A DNA stretch of 64,000 nt, taken from positions 62,001 through 126,000 of the forward strand of contig NZ_RHLG01000002.1 in the NCBI RefSeq assembly GCF_003712105.1, given 5' to 3'. Of this stretch, positions 15,269 to 25,198 are shown piece by piece. A program made the position numbers and the translations under genes. This stretch comes from Winogradskyella sp. GTDB taxonomy: Bacteria; Bacteroidota; Bacteroidia; Flavobacteriales; Flavobacteriaceae. The notes beneath the pieces are model-generated. The model saw nothing but the letters and a program-made list of their open reading frames with translations, had not been told where the DNA came from and did no database searches. Within the stretch, counting starts at the first letter, position 1. Every line of letters starts with the position of its first letter.

Positions 15269-15972
15269 TCTTGTAATGCAAAAACCCGTTTTAACAAATC
15301 AGTAGTTCTAGAAGATACTTTATTGCGTATGTCTTTTTCTTCTACCGCGATCATTGTATAAACCCCTTTTAAAGCCTCATTAGTAACATATTCTGTTAAA
15401 TCTGGGTCTACATCGTTTGTAAAAGGAAGATTATTATACTTTGTAATTAAATTGCTCCATATTTGATCTGCACCTACCTTGGTGAAAGAGTTATTTATTA
15501 CAGGTCTGAATTTGGAATATAACGCTTGCTTAGTTCTATCTTCCAAATAACTTGTAGCCGCATTGTCATTACCTAAAAGTATATTTTTTGCATCGTTAAA
15601 TGTTATACCTTTAACTGCATCAACAAAAATAGGAGTAGCTTCTTTAACAGCATCCTCTGCAGCTCTATTCAGAATTTTTAAGCCTTCGTCGGCTAGATTT
15701 GAAAGCCCAATATCCCTTAACGCTTTGTCAATTTTTTGTAAGTCTTCAGGTAGCAATATTTTTACAAGTTCATTTTTAAAAAAGCCATCTTTTTGAGTGA
15801 GCTTTGTGACCTGTTTATCTACCCCAAAATCTAATGCTTGTCTTAAACCAGAAGCAATATCTGTATTGCTAATTGTACCATCAGGTTGAGGTAATTCGTT
15901 AATTACTTGCTGCAATTCAGCACAAGATGTTAATAAAAATAGTGAAACAAAAAGAGGTATAATCTTTTTCAT
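15265..15972 (-). CDS. DUF4197 lipoprotein
   Basis: 235 residues. MKKIIPLFVSLFLLTSC is a lipobox signal. The rest is mostly helical and matches DUF4197: DIASGLRQALDFGVDKQVTKLTQKDGFF, VKILLPEDLQKIDKALRDIGLSNLAD, AVKGITFNDAKNILLGNDNAATSYLEDRT and DPDLTEYVTNEALKGVYTMIAVEE. Function is not known; the protein sits in the periplasm or on a membrane. A TATATTTG box lies at 16002-16009 upstream on the minus strand. Confidence 0.88.
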   Translation of the reverse strand: MKKIIPLFVSLFLLTSCAELQQVINELPQPDGTISNTDIASGLRQALDFGVDKQVTKLTQKDGFFKNELVKILLPEDLQKIDKALRDIGLSNLADEGLKILNRAAEDAVKEATPIFVDAVKGITFNDAKNILLGNDNAATSYLEDRTKQALYSKFRPVINNSFTKVGADQIWSNLITKYNNLPFTNDVDPDLTEYVTNEALKGVYTMIAVEEKDIRNKVSSRTTDLLKRVFALQD

Positions 15973-16088
15973 ATCCTTGATGAGTTTACTTTAACGTAAT
16001 TCAAATATATACATAATGAAAACGTTATTTATTCAGAAATATTAAATTTAGCACGGTATTTGAAAATCATCATCATAAATATCAGTTA

Positions 16089-17213
16089 ATGGCCGATACT
16101 AAAACACTTATCTTAGGAATACTTATAAGCTTCAGCTCAGTGGCTTCTTATACTCAGATTAATGTCTCTGAGGTAATACAAGAGTCGCAGATATCGCAAT
16201 CTCAAGAGAATAAGCTCTATTTTATAGATTTTTGGGCAACCTGGTGTGGACCATGTGTTTACGCTAAAAAAATGCTTACCGTACTACAAAAGCAACATCC
16301 TAAAGATTTTTATGTCATTTCATTGTCTGATGAAAGTGCAAGCCTTGTAGAGCGATATTTGTCTAAACGGCCAAGTGAATTGGCTATTGCTGTTGATGAT
16401 TTTGGGAATACATTCAATACTTATAATATAATATCTAGACCCCAAGGTGTATTGCTCAATGCAAAAGGTGAGAAACTTTGGCAAGGTCATCCATCGGATT
16501 TAAGCTCACAAATGGTAAATAGATTTTTGAAAAATACGACATCAAGAGTGAGTGTTAGTGACTTTATAAAAACAGTTCAGAAAATACCATTAATAGAAAA
16601 TGACTACACCCTAAAAGCTGATTTTGAATTAAAAGAGTACAAAAAAGAAGTTTCTCAATTAGAGGTTTACGAGACAGATGCTTATTTACGACTTAGAGGG
16701 AAGCTAGATAAAATCCTCGGTTATCTTACAAAAACATACGAAGGTCAAATTGATGTTTCAGAAAACGCGAATAAAACTTATGAGCTATATGTTACAAAAT
16801 CATACAAGTACCTTAAAGATTATGGTTTTAAGGTTATTAATAAATTAAACCTACAACTTATTGAAAAACAAATAATTGGGGAAGTTATGCTGCTTGAAGT
16901 TGATCGCCCTAATTTCTGGGATACTAAACAGATTGATTGGGGTAAAAATGGAACGAAGTATTTATTAGGCGATACAGATATTACAGCAGATAATATTAGT
17001 CTCAATGAATTATCTTATTTAATGGCTGAAGTATTAGAAACACCAATTGTGGTTTCAACTCAGACCAAAGATGACTTATACTCATTACATGATTGGCAGT
17101 TACATTATAAATACTACCAGTTTATGGAAAGTAATTTATTGGATTATGGTATTTCTGTTAGTAAAACTAAAAGTTCCTATCCAAAATATATTATCACAAA
17201 AAAAGCACCTTAA
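16089..17213 (+). CDS. Exported thioredoxin-fold protein with extra C-terminal domain
   Basis: 374 residues. An N-terminal hydrophobic segment (about 5-20) suggests export. Residues about 35-150 form a TlpA-like thioredoxin domain with the active site FWATWCGPCVYAKKM and a cis-Pro loop at SRPQGVLL. The C-terminal 200 residues are not thioredoxin; the end (EVMLLEVDRPNFW, LNELSYLMAEVLETPIV, SKTKSSYPKYII) resembles DUF3738-type regions, which is a weak match. It is probably a periplasmic thiol-disulfide protein. The stop codon is part of a terminator stem. Confidence 0.8.
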   Translation: MADTKTLILGILISFSSVASYTQINVSEVIQESQISQSQENKLYFIDFWATWCGPCVYAKKMLTVLQKQHPKDFYVISLSDESASLVERYLSKRPSELAIAVDDFGNTFNTYNIISRPQGVLLNAKGEKLWQGHPSDLSSQMVNRFLKNTTSRVSVSDFIKTVQKIPLIENDYTLKADFELKEYKKEVSQLEVYETDAYLRLRGKLDKILGYLTKTYEGQIDVSENANKTYELYVTKSYKYLKDYGFKVINKLNLQLIEKQIIGEVMLLEVDRPNFWDTKQIDWGKNGTKYLLGDTDITADNISLNELSYLMAEVLETPIVVSTQTKDDLYSLHDWQLHYKYYQFMESNLLDYGISVSKTKSSYPKYIITKKAP

Positions 17214-17228
17214 AAAGGTGCTTTTTAA
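17200..17228. terminator. Bidirectional terminator between thioredoxin-like gene and ompA-like gene
   Basis: A 12-bp stem AAAAAGCACCTT / AAGGTGCTTTTT overlaps the end of the plus-strand CDS and has A and T runs on its flanks, serving both convergent genes. Confidence 0.75.
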
Positions 17229-17246
17229 TTATATCAGTAGTTTGAC

Positions 17247-18350
17247 TTAGTTAGCATTTACTACTCTAAACTCTGTTCTTCTATTTTGTTGATGTTGTGC
17301 CTCAGAACAATCCACACCGTTAGCACATCTATTTTTAAGTCTAGTCTCACCATAGCCTCTAGCTGAAAGCCGATCTCTAGAAATACCTTTGTTTACTAAG
17401 TAATTTACTACAGATTGAGCACGCTGCTGAGATAAAGATTGATTAAACGAATCATTGCCTCTAGAATCTGTATGTGACATAATTTCTACATTAGCTCTAG
17501 AATCTTGCATTAATGGTAATAAAGTTTCATCAATGGTCTTTTTAGAAGCATTAGTTAAACGTGCGCTACCTAATTCGTAATAAATAGGTAATACATTAGC
17601 CTCTAATAATCCACAATCAACTTCTTCCCATGCAGATATGTTTCCTTTTTTATCTAGCACAGTCCTTGTGATGCTTTTACTTTTAGAATCTACAGTTGTT
17701 GGAACAGTTTTAGCAGGAGTATCTACAACTAATCTTTTTATTGTTGCATATTCAGCTGGAACTTCAATTTCATTTACTCGAGCAGGAGTCTTTACAACCC
17801 TTTTAGTATAAGTTCTAGTTTGCTCAGGGACATTGTTACTAGTTGTATTTGCATCTGAAGCTAAAGTTGTAAATGATACTTCTCTAAATTGTGCTGGATA
17901 CTCAACAAAGCACGCCGATACACAATCATTTTTATCAACAGATGGACAATCTTCTAGGATTTTGTATTCCCATCCAGAAGTCTTAGGATAAGTCTCATAA
18001 GTTTTAGAATCGGTTCCAAATGTAGCTGGCACAACATTTAGATCAGTACGACCTTCTTTTTTTACATAAGATACTTCAACAGTCTCATATACTGCTGGTA
18101 CAAATTCGTATCGTTTTGAGGCTTCTTTGACCAATACACGCTCTTCTACAGTTTTGTAAGTAGCAGGTACGACTTCTAAAGTTGTGTAAGAAGGATAAGA
18201 TTGGTAAGTGTCAGTAACTTCCTTAAAAGTGTCTTTAGTAATACATTTTACATAGCACTTTCCAGGTGTTGGGTTTGCTGGTAAATCTTGAGCATTTGTT
18301 GCTCCATAGCCAGCAATTAAGCATACTAATAATAATAGTTTTTGTTTCAT
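17247..18350 (-). CDS. OmpA-family outer-membrane/peptidoglycan-linking protein
   Basis: 367 residues with a signal peptide (about 1-20). The C-terminal 115 residues are an OmpA-like peptidoglycan-binding domain: LPIYYELGSARLT, VEIMSHTDSRGNDSFNQSLSQQRAQSVVNYLVNKGIS and a closing NRRTEFRVV. The N-terminal two thirds is not a barrel but repeats the theme EVVPATYKTVEE / EFVPAVYETVEV / NVVPATFGTDSK / EVPAEYATIKR, suggesting an extended repeat domain. One copy of CSEAQHQQN near the end and a cysteine-rich middle (GKCYVKC, DCPSVDKNDCVSACF) suggest disulfides. Confidence 0.88.
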   Translation of the reverse strand: MKQKLLLLVCLIAGYGATNAQDLPANPTPGKCYVKCITKDTFKEVTDTYQSYPSYTTLEVVPATYKTVEERVLVKEASKRYEFVPAVYETVEVSYVKKEGRTDLNVVPATFGTDSKTYETYPKTSGWEYKILEDCPSVDKNDCVSACFVEYPAQFREVSFTTLASDANTTSNNVPEQTRTYTKRVVKTPARVNEIEVPAEYATIKRLVVDTPAKTVPTTVDSKSKSITRTVLDKKGNISAWEEVDCGLLEANVLPIYYELGSARLTNASKKTIDETLLPLMQDSRANVEIMSHTDSRGNDSFNQSLSQQRAQSVVNYLVNKGISRDRLSARGYGETRLKNRCANGVDCSEAQHQQNRRTEFRVVNAN

Positions 18351-18551
18351 AAGAAAAAATGTTAGTGGTATAATATTTATGCTTTATCTAGTTTCTTTCT
18401 AGATTTTGCTTTTATAAGACCCACTTTTTATACGTTGGTCACAAAAAATACATAAAACAGAATGGCTAAATCTTTTAAACTTAGTGATATGAAGTAGCTT
18501 CTTTTCAATTAAACATTTCTTAACAAAACCTAATATTTTTTAGAAAAAACG

Positions 18552-18559
18552 TAAATTTG
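18552..18559 (+). promoter_or_regulatory. -7 box of the fused mutase promoter
   Basis: TAAATTTG fits TAnnTTTG exactly and lies 28 bp before the ATG at 18587. Its presence shows that the in-frame TTG at 18557 is promoter, not start codon. Confidence 0.5.
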
Positions 18560-18586
18560 CACCGTAAAAAGGCAACTTTATTTCGA

Positions 18587-21500
18587 ATGGAGCAAATCAC
18601 ACCTTACCGACCTAAACACAAAGTGCGTATTGTTACAGCAGCATCACTTTTTGATGGACATGATGCGGCAATCAATATTATGCGTCGTATCATTCAATCT
18701 ACAGGCGTTGAAGTTATCCACCTTGGACATGATAGAAGTGTTGAGGAAGTTGTAAATACGGCTATTCAAGAAGATGCTAATGCCATTGCAATGACATCTT
18801 ATCAAGGTGGTCATAATGAGTATTTTAAGTATATGTACGATTTACTCAATGAGAAAGGAGCTGGTCACATAAAGATTTTTGGTGGCGGTGGCGGAGTTAT
18901 ACTTCCTGAAGAAATTAAAGATTTAATGGATTATGGTATAACCCGGATCTATTCTCCAGATGATGGTAGAGAGCTTGGGTTACAAGGTATGATTAATGAC
19001 CTAGTTCAGAAATCAGATTTTGCCATTGGTGATAATCTTAATGGAGAAGTTAAAGTTTTAAGCGAAAAGAATCCTAAGGATATTGCAAGAGTTATTTCTG
19101 CTGCTGAAAATTTTCCTGAAGTTGCTAAGGAAGCTTTAGAGATAATTGAAGAAAAGAACAAAACTTCACTAACACCAGTATTAGGAATTACTGGCACAGG
19201 TGGCGCAGGTAAGTCGTCATTAGTAGATGAGTTAGTAAGACGTTTTTTAATTGATTTTCCAAATAAAACAATTGGACTAATTTCTGTAGATCCGTCGAAA
19301 CGAAAAACTGGTGGTGCGCTTCTTGGTGATAGAATACGAATGAATGCTATCAACTCTCCTCGAGTTTATATGCGCAGTTTAGCGACACGTCAATCTAATT
19401 TGGCATTATCTAAATATGTTAGTGAAGCTATTGAAGTACTTAAGGCAGCTGAATACGATTTAATCATCCTTGAAACTTCTGGTATTGGACAGTCTGACAC
19501 GGAGATAATGGAGCATAGTGATGTTGCACTCTATGTAATGACACCAGAGTTTGGTGCTGCAACTCAACTCGAAAAGATTGACATGCTTGACTTTGCTGAT
19601 TTAGTAGCTATAAATAAGTTTGATAAAAGAGGTGCCTTGGATGCATTGCGAGATGTGAAAAAGCAATACATGCGCAATAACAACTTATGGGATATCCCTC
19701 AAGATCAGTTACCTGTATTTGGGACAATAGCATCGCAGTTTAATGACCCAGGTATGAATACGCTTTACAAGGCTATCATGGATAAACTTGTAGAGAAAAC
19801 CGAAACTGATTTAAAATCTTCTTTTGAAATATCGGATGAGATGAGTAAGAAGATTTTTGTAATTCCACCAAATCGTACACGCTATCTTTCTGAAATTGCT
19901 GAGAATAATCGTGCCTACGACAATACAGCAAATGCTCAAGTAGAAGTTGCTCAAAAGTTATATGGAATTTATAAGACAATCGAGTCTGTTATTGGTTCTA
20001 CTCCAACTATTGATAAAGCTGGGATTGACTCTGAGTCAATGCCGTTAAATTCTGAAAACAAAGATTTTGCTAAACTTTTAGTCGCTGAGTTTGATCGCGT
20101 AAAAATGAACCTTGATCCATACAATTGGGAAGTTATTACCAATTGGGATGTCAAGGTTAATCGATATAAAAATCCAGTTTATACTTTTAAAGTTAGAGAT
20201 AAGGAAATAAAAATAGAAACACATACCGAGTCTTTATCACATACACAAATCCCTAAAGTAGCACTGCCAAAATATCAAGCTTGGGGTGACATCTTAAGAT
20301 GGACTTTACAAGAAAATGTTCCAGGCGAGTTTCCATATACTTCAGGATTATACCCATTTAAACGTACAGGAGAAGATCCTACACGTATGTTTGCTGGTGA
20401 AGGTGGACCAGAACGTACAAATAGACGTTTTCACTACGTGAGTTTAGGTATGCCTGCTAAGCGTTTATCTACTGCTTTCGATAGTGTAACCTTATATGGT
20501 AATGACCCTGATTACAGACCAGATATATATGGCAAAATTGGTAATGCAGGTGTGTCGATATGCTGTTTAGACGATGCAAAAAAATTGTATTCGGGGTTTA
20601 ATTTAGCAGACCCAATGACATCTGTTAGTATGACGATTAATGGACCCGCACCAATGCTTCTTGGGTTTTTTATGAATGCTGCTATCGATCAACAGTGTGA
20701 ACTTTATATTAAAGAAAATGGTCTAGAGAAGCACGTTGAGAAAAAAATAAAAGACGTATATAAAGGTAAAGAAAGGCCTACCTATAATGGCGATTTGCCT
20801 GAAGGTAATGATGGCTTAGGTTTAATGCTTCTTGGAATTACAGGTGACCAAGTACTACCAACGGAAGTTTACGAAGAAATAAAAGCCAAAACCATCTCGC
20901 AAGTAAGAGGTACTGTTCAGGCCGACATATTAAAAGAAGACCAAGCACAAAATACGTGTATATTTTCAACTGAGTTTGCATTGAGGTTAATGGGTGATGT
21001 TCAAGAATATTTTATAGATAATGTGGTTCGTAATTTTTACTCAGTATCTATTTCTGGATATCATATAGCTGAAGCTGGAGCCAACCCTATTACACAATTA
21101 GCGCTAACATTATCAAACGGGTTTACTTATGTAGAGTATTACTTGAGTCGTGGAATGGATATCAATAAGTTTGGACCAAATTTATCATTCTTCTTTTCTA
21201 ATGGTATCGACCCAGAATATGCAGTAATTGGTAGAGTTGCCAGACGTATTTGGTCAAAGGCACTGAAGCATAAATACGGAGCTAATCCTAGAGCACAAAT
21301 GCTTAAATACCATATACAAACTTCCGGTAGAAGCTTACATGCTCAAGAGATAGATTTTAATGATATAAGAACGACGCTTCAAGCATTATATGCTATTTAC
21401 GACAATTGTAATTCGCTTCATACCAATGCCTATGATGAGGCTATTACAACGCCAACTGAAGAATCTGTGCGTCGTGCAATGGCAATTCAACTTATTATAA

Positions 21501-22000
21501 ATAAAGAGTTAGGTTTAGCTAAAAATGAAAACCCAATTCAAGGGGCTTTTATCATTGAAGAGTTAACGGATTTGGTTGAGGAAGCTGTTCTGCTTGAGTT
21601 CGATAGAATTACAGAACGTGGTGGTGTTTTAGGTGCTATGGAAACGATGTACCAACGTAGTAAAATACAAGAAGAAAGTTTGTATTACGAAACATTAAAG
21701 CATAATGGCCAATTCCCAATTATTGGAGTTAATACATTCTTGAGTAGTAAAGGTTCACCTACGGTACAACCTGCTGAGGTTATACGAGCGACAGAAGAGG
21801 AAAAAGAATTCCAGATACAGACATTAAAAAATCTGCATAGTACAAACGATACAGAAGAACTCCTTAAGGACTTACAGCAAAAAGCTATAAACAACCAAAA
21901 TATTTTTGAAGCCTTAATGGAAGTTTGTAAAATATGCTCACTAGGGCAAATAACTTCTGCATTATTTGAGGTTGGAGGACAATATAGAAGGAATATGTAA
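18587..22000 (+). CDS. icmF: Fused isobutyryl-CoA mutase IcmF (B12 domain, GTPase chaperone, mutase)
   Basis: 1137 residues from the ATG at 18587. Domain order is that of IcmF: B12-binding domain (about 10-140; [14 protein letters not shown] with the cobalt-ligand His, [23 protein letters not shown]), MeaB-type GTPase chaperone (about 190-420; Walker [17 protein letters not shown] base motif), then the TIM-barrel mutase (about 560-1137). The segment [20 protein letters not shown] carries Phe where methylmalonyl-CoA mutase has Tyr, favouring isobutyryl/n-butyryl-CoA as substrate. The enzyme needs adenosylcobalamin and acts in branched acyl-CoA metabolism. The gene is monocistronic with a strong terminator. 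Confidence 0.92.
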   Translation: MEQITPYRPKHKVRIVTAASLFDGHDAAINIMRRIIQSTGVEVIHLGHDRSVEEVVNTAIQEDANAIAMTSYQGGHNEYFKYMYDLLNEKGAGHIKIFGGGGGVILPEEIKDLMDYGITRIYSPDDGRELGLQGMINDLVQKSDFAIGDNLNGEVKVLSEKNPKDIARVISAAENFPEVAKEALEIIEEKNKTSLTPVLGITGTGGAGKSSLVDELVRRFLIDFPNKTIGLISVDPSKRKTGGALLGDRIRMNAINSPRVYMRSLATRQSNLALSKYVSEAIEVLKAAEYDLIILETSGIGQSDTEIMEHSDVALYVMTPEFGAATQLEKIDMLDFADLVAINKFDKRGALDALRDVKKQYMRNNNLWDIPQDQLPVFGTIASQFNDPGMNTLYKAIMDKLVEKTETDLKSSFEISDEMSKKIFVIPPNRTRYLSEIAENNRAYDNTANAQVEVAQKLYGIYKTIESVIGSTPTIDKAGIDSESMPLNSENKDFAKLLVAEFDRVKMNLDPYNWEVITNWDVKVNRYKNPVYTFKVRDKEIKIETHTESLSHTQIPKVALPKYQAWGDILRWTLQENVPGEFPYTSGLYPFKRTGEDPTRMFAGEGGPERTNRRFHYVSLGMPAKRLSTAFDSVTLYGNDPDYRPDIYGKIGNAGVSICCLDDAKKLYSGFNLADPMTSVSMTINGPAPMLLGFFMNAAIDQQCELYIKENGLEKHVEKKIKDVYKGKERPTYNGDLPEGNDGLGLMLLGITGDQVLPTEVYEEIKAKTISQVRGTVQADILKEDQAQNTCIFSTEFALRLMGDVQEYFIDNVVRNFYSVSISGYHIAEAGANPITQLALTLSNGFTYVEYYLSRGMDINKFGPNLSFFFSNGIDPEYAVIGRVARRIWSKALKHKYGANPRAQMLKYHIQTSGRSLHAQEIDFNDIRTTLQALYAIYDNCNSLHTNAYDEAITTPTEESVRRAMAIQLIINKELGLAKNENPIQGAFIIEELTDLVEEAVLLEFDRITERGGVLGAMETMYQRSKIQEESLYYETLKHNGQFPIIGVNTFLSSKGSPTVQPAEVIRATEEEKEFQIQTLKNLHSTNDTEELLKDLQQKAINNQNIFEALMEVCKICSLGQITSALFEVGGQYRRNM

Positions 22001-22017
22001 TTAATGAGAATTATAAA

Positions 22018-22052
22018 AAAAGCCGAACAAAACTGTTCGGCTTTTCTTTTTT
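22018..22052. terminator. Intrinsic terminator after the fused mutase
   Basis: A perfect 12-bp stem AAAAGCCGAACA (22018-22029) / TGTTCGGCTTTT (22034-22045), A-flanked upstream and T-rich downstream, lies between convergent genes and can work both ways. Confidence 0.85.
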
Positions 22053-23331
22053 ATCTATTGTAAGGATATTCATTAATCCAGTTAAAGCCTCGATTTGTAA
22101 GTCTAATCTTGGTAAGATCATACTTTTTTAAATTTATTTCGATGGTATCATTTTTCCAAAGACCTTTAAAAGCCATAAGACTATCATTTCTGGTGTAAGT
22201 TAAGTCTAGTATATCCAGACTATCACGAACTGATGTCATTTTCAATGTTTTCTGAACACTATCTAACTCATATTCATACCAACTAGGTCTATCGTTCATT
22301 CCTCTAATGATCATATATTTAGAAAAATAACCTTTGTCAATTATGAGCTTTTTCCATCTGGTGTTATCAGTAAGTAATGGTGCAATAGTATCGCTATTTA
22401 TTATAAAGTTTTCTGTATCGTAAACACCATATAAATGAGGTGCTGGTTGCTTATAGCGCTGTTCCCAATATTCATAATTTGAACTAGTGTATGTATAAAA
22501 AGCATAGCCGATAAATGCGAACTTCAACACAGTGGCTGCAATTCCCCATTTTTTATTTTCAAAAACTGGAGTAATTTCATTAACAAAGTTTTTTGCCTTT
22601 TTAAATACGATTAAGTTAAGGATACGCTTGTAATCCAATAATGCAATAAATAACGCTTTAATCATTAAATGAAATGAGAAAAGTTTCACAGGAATATCGT
22701 AACTCATGTTCATCATAAATACATTCAGCATTACAGCAAAAACAACTAATGCTCCAAATGTTCTTGTTCTTCTATGAAATAATAATAATCCACCTATAAC
22801 TTCAGCAAATCCTGAGAACATAGTATATGCTTTTGAAGCACCCATAAAAGTCCATGCAATTCCCATCGGAGAAGATTCAGCATAGGTTCGGAATAATTCT
22901 ATAAAAGAAGGTTCTGAAAATTGTAAGTAGAATATTTTTGATAACCCATACGATAACATGAATGCTGCAACGTAGTAACTCACATAAATTCTGAATAACC
23001 TGAGGAGTCTATTGTAGCTGTTTCTTTTTCTATCTATGATAGACCATATAATGCATCCAATAATTGCTAACACAAAAAACACTAAGACTTCAACATAATT
23101 ATAGGTAGTATCGCCACTACCACTAGGGAAAATAGTTATCTCTATACCCAAAAATTTATCCGCAACCCAAACAGGTAATGATTGTATTTTACCAGTCAGC
23201 CATGTAATCAATGAAGACGTATATGGTATAAACGAGATATAGAATATAGAAATGTGAAGCGAAAAATAAATTAGAATAAATCTGAAACTAATTTTTTGTA
23301 AAGCATTCCACTTGGAATTGGATTGAAGCAT
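22051..23331 (-). CDS. DoxX-like integral membrane protein, unknown function
   Basis: 426 residues. About eight hydrophobic segments occupy residues 15-290; the stretch YYVAAFMLSYGLSKIFYLQF followed by MGIAWTFMGASKAYTMFSGFAEVIGGLLLFHRRTRTFGALVVFAVMLNVFMMNMSYD is DoxX-like (membrane family with unclear redox-related roles). The last 120 residues are a soluble beta-rich tail (SWYEYELDSVQKTLKMTS ... LKKYDLTKIRLTNRGFNWINEYPYNR) that probably faces the periplasm. No operon partner. Confidence 0.7.
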   Translation of the reverse strand: MLQSNSKWNALQKISFRFILIYFSLHISIFYISFIPYTSSLITWLTGKIQSLPVWVADKFLGIEITIFPSGSGDTTYNYVEVLVFFVLAIIGCIIWSIIDRKRNSYNRLLRLFRIYVSYYVAAFMLSYGLSKIFYLQFSEPSFIELFRTYAESSPMGIAWTFMGASKAYTMFSGFAEVIGGLLLFHRRTRTFGALVVFAVMLNVFMMNMSYDIPVKLFSFHLMIKALFIALLDYKRILNLIVFKKAKNFVNEITPVFENKKWGIAATVLKFAFIGYAFYTYTSSNYEYWEQRYKQPAPHLYGVYDTENFIINSDTIAPLLTDNTRWKKLIIDKGYFSKYMIIRGMNDRPSWYEYELDSVQKTLKMTSVRDSLDILDLTYTRNDSLMAFKGLWKNDTIEINLKKYDLTKIRLTNRGFNWINEYPYNR

Positions 23332-23486
23332 AAGTGTTTGGTTTTAGTTTGTGGTACTAAATATAGTCTTTATTTTATTCAATAAATTGAAATACTAACG
23401 CTACTGCAGAAGAATTCCTTAAAGATTTAAGGTAAATAGCTTCAGTATTAATTGAAATTGGTGGTTTGTAGAGAAGAACTATGTAA

Positions 23487-23882
23487 TTAAAGCGTCAACA
23501 TCCAAGTACGCTGTAGCTTCTTAAACTTCTTTAATTCATTACGAAGAATAGGAAGATAATCACGCCCATTACTTTTGGTATTCTCAAGACGTCTACAGTT
23601 TTTGTATAAACGATAGGTGAGTTTGTCTAAACTCTGAATGTGCTTATACTTTTTTTCTGAAAAACGTTCGCGCTCAGCATTAATAATCTCAGGCGCTAAA
23701 CATGTAGATTGCTGAATAATATCGCCAGTGAAATAGATATCATTATTTTCAGAGCCATCTCTATTCAACCCACATAAATCTTGATTTAGATATGTAGAAA
23801 TACTCCTAGATAGCATTATAATGTCCAATGCTTTCTGGTATATAGGAATATTGAGAAAATTTGATGGTTTAGAATAATTCAC
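23487..23882 (-). CDS. Helical protein, distantly four-helix-bundle-like
   Basis: 131 residues, predicted all helical, without signal peptide. LNIPIYQKALDIIMLSRSISTYLNQD recalls the start of four-helix bundle (23S intervening-sequence-type) proteins, but the match is weak. The C-terminus is strongly basic (LRNELKKFKKLQRTW). It stands alone, divergent from the Lrp-type regulator. I do not know its function. Confidence 0.6.
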   Translation of the reverse strand: MNYSKPSNFLNIPIYQKALDIIMLSRSISTYLNQDLCGLNRDGSENNDIYFTGDIIQQSTCLAPEIINAERERFSEKKYKHIQSLDKLTYRLYKNCRRLENTKSNGRDYLPILRNELKKFKKLQRTWMLTL

Positions 23883-24000
23883 TCTTTTATAGCAATTTTA
23901 CACGAAATTAATTAGAGAATGTGTAATTTTACTTTAATAATTAAATTAAAAAACACTTTTTAATTTAAAATATACGTTAATTTGTGTAAAAATATTTAAG

Positions 24001-24444
24001 ATGCACATAGATTCGCTTAACTGGAATATTTTAAAGTGCCTACAAGAAAACTCTCGAATGAGTAATGCAGAGATTGGTAGACGTGTTGGTGTAAGCTCTC
24101 CGGCCGTCGCAGAGCGCATAAAAAAGATGGAAGATGCAGAAGTCATACAATCTTACAACACTGTAATTTCTACATTTGCTACAGGTTATCAGCTTAAGGC
24201 AATTATTACCTTGAGAGCATTTATGGGTATGCTAAAACCTTTTTTAGAAAAGGTTAAAACTTACAATGAAGTTATTAATTGTTACCGTATTACAGGCAAT
24301 GACAATTTTGTAATGGAAGTCGTTTTGAAAGATCAGATGCATCTCGAAGAATTTATCGATAAATTGATAGTTTATGGCGAAACTAGAACGCAAATTGTAT
24401 TGTCTCACGTAGTAAAGCACAATGCCTTAAAACCATTACGATAA
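24001..24444 (+). CDS. Lrp/AsnC-family transcriptional regulator
   Basis: 147 residues. The N-terminal helix-turn-helix is LNWNILKCLQENSRMSNAEIGRRVGVSSPAVAERIKKMEDAEVI, and the C-terminal part is a RAM ligand domain with VINCYRITGNDNFVMEVVLKDQMHLEEFIDKL. Family members respond to amino acids and control their metabolism. No target can be named. The stop codon abuts that of the convergent DJ-1-like gene with no gap. Confidence 0.92.
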   Translation: MHIDSLNWNILKCLQENSRMSNAEIGRRVGVSSPAVAERIKKMEDAEVIQSYNTVISTFATGYQLKAIITLRAFMGMLKPFLEKVKTYNEVINCYRITGNDNFVMEVVLKDQMHLEEFIDKLIVYGETRTQIVLSHVVKHNALKPLR

Positions 24445-25188
24445 TTACTCAATTACTATATGAGGTACATTAGCTAAATCCCAATCAATAACTAAACCGC
24501 CAGATAAACTTTTTGCAATATTCTTTCCGTATAAATATTCGCATAAATAAAGCGCGGCTTCGAAAGATTTAGCACCACCAGCTGAGGTTATATATTTTCC
24601 GTCATGAACAAAAAGAATATCTTCTCTTATGTCCAAATCAGGATAACGCTCTCGCATTTTTTGTATATCGCTTGGAAATGTTGTGGAGACTTTATTAGCT
24701 AGAAGACCAGCTTCGGCTAAAACAAAAGCACCATCGCAATGCGAGGTTACAAACAGCGCTTCCTTATCTACTTTTTTCACAAAATTAATCATAGCCTTAT
24801 CCTCTAAATCCCTGTCTAAATGATGCTCAGCGCTGGGCACTACAAGGATATCAATCTTGGGAATTGAATCTGTTACATAATTAAAATCTGGTATAATACG
24901 CATACCTTCAAACGTGGTAATTGGCTCATCAGTATTAGCAACAGTAAACACATTCATAGCCTTTATATTTTCTCTAAAAATAGTATGCTGAAAAATATCG
25001 TACGGTGCAGTTAACTCTGTATTATATGTGCCTTCCATGATTAGAAATCCAACATTATAACGGTTAGGTTCAAGTTTCGGAAATTGCTTTTCAACAAACG
25101 TATTTTCAGCTTCAACGGTTTCAGTTGCTTTTTTGTCATTACAACTACAGCAAACCATGATAAGCACTAATATTATGAGTTGTTTCAT
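24445..25188 (-). CDS. DJ-1/PfpI-family lipoprotein
   Basis: 247 residues. MKQLIILVLIMVCCSC gives a lipobox, so the protein is probably membrane-anchored outside the cytoplasm. The DJ-1/PfpI domain (about 40-245) has the nucleophile elbow in FVTSHCDGAFVLAEAGLL, the acidic residue in FLIMEGTYNTELTAPYDIF, and IVPSAEHHLD. Related proteins are amidases or regulators of the GATase-1-like fold; the substrate is unknown. It is 10 nt downstream of the MFS transporter and probably cotranscribed. Confidence 0.82.
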   Translation of the reverse strand: MKQLIILVLIMVCCSCNDKKATETVEAENTFVEKQFPKLEPNRYNVGFLIMEGTYNTELTAPYDIFQHTIFRENIKAMNVFTVANTDEPITTFEGMRIIPDFNYVTDSIPKIDILVVPSAEHHLDRDLEDKAMINFVKKVDKEALFVTSHCDGAFVLAEAGLLANKVSTTFPSDIQKMRERYPDLDIREDILFVHDGKYITSAGGAKSFEAALYLCEYLYGKNIAKSLSGGLVIDWDLANVPHIVIE

Positions 25189-25198
25189 GTCTTTAATT

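Noticed and set aside
18557..18586. TTG start giving a 1147-residue mutase
   Set aside because: The TTG is part of a TAAATTTG promoter box; the ATG at 18587 leads straight into the B12 domain.
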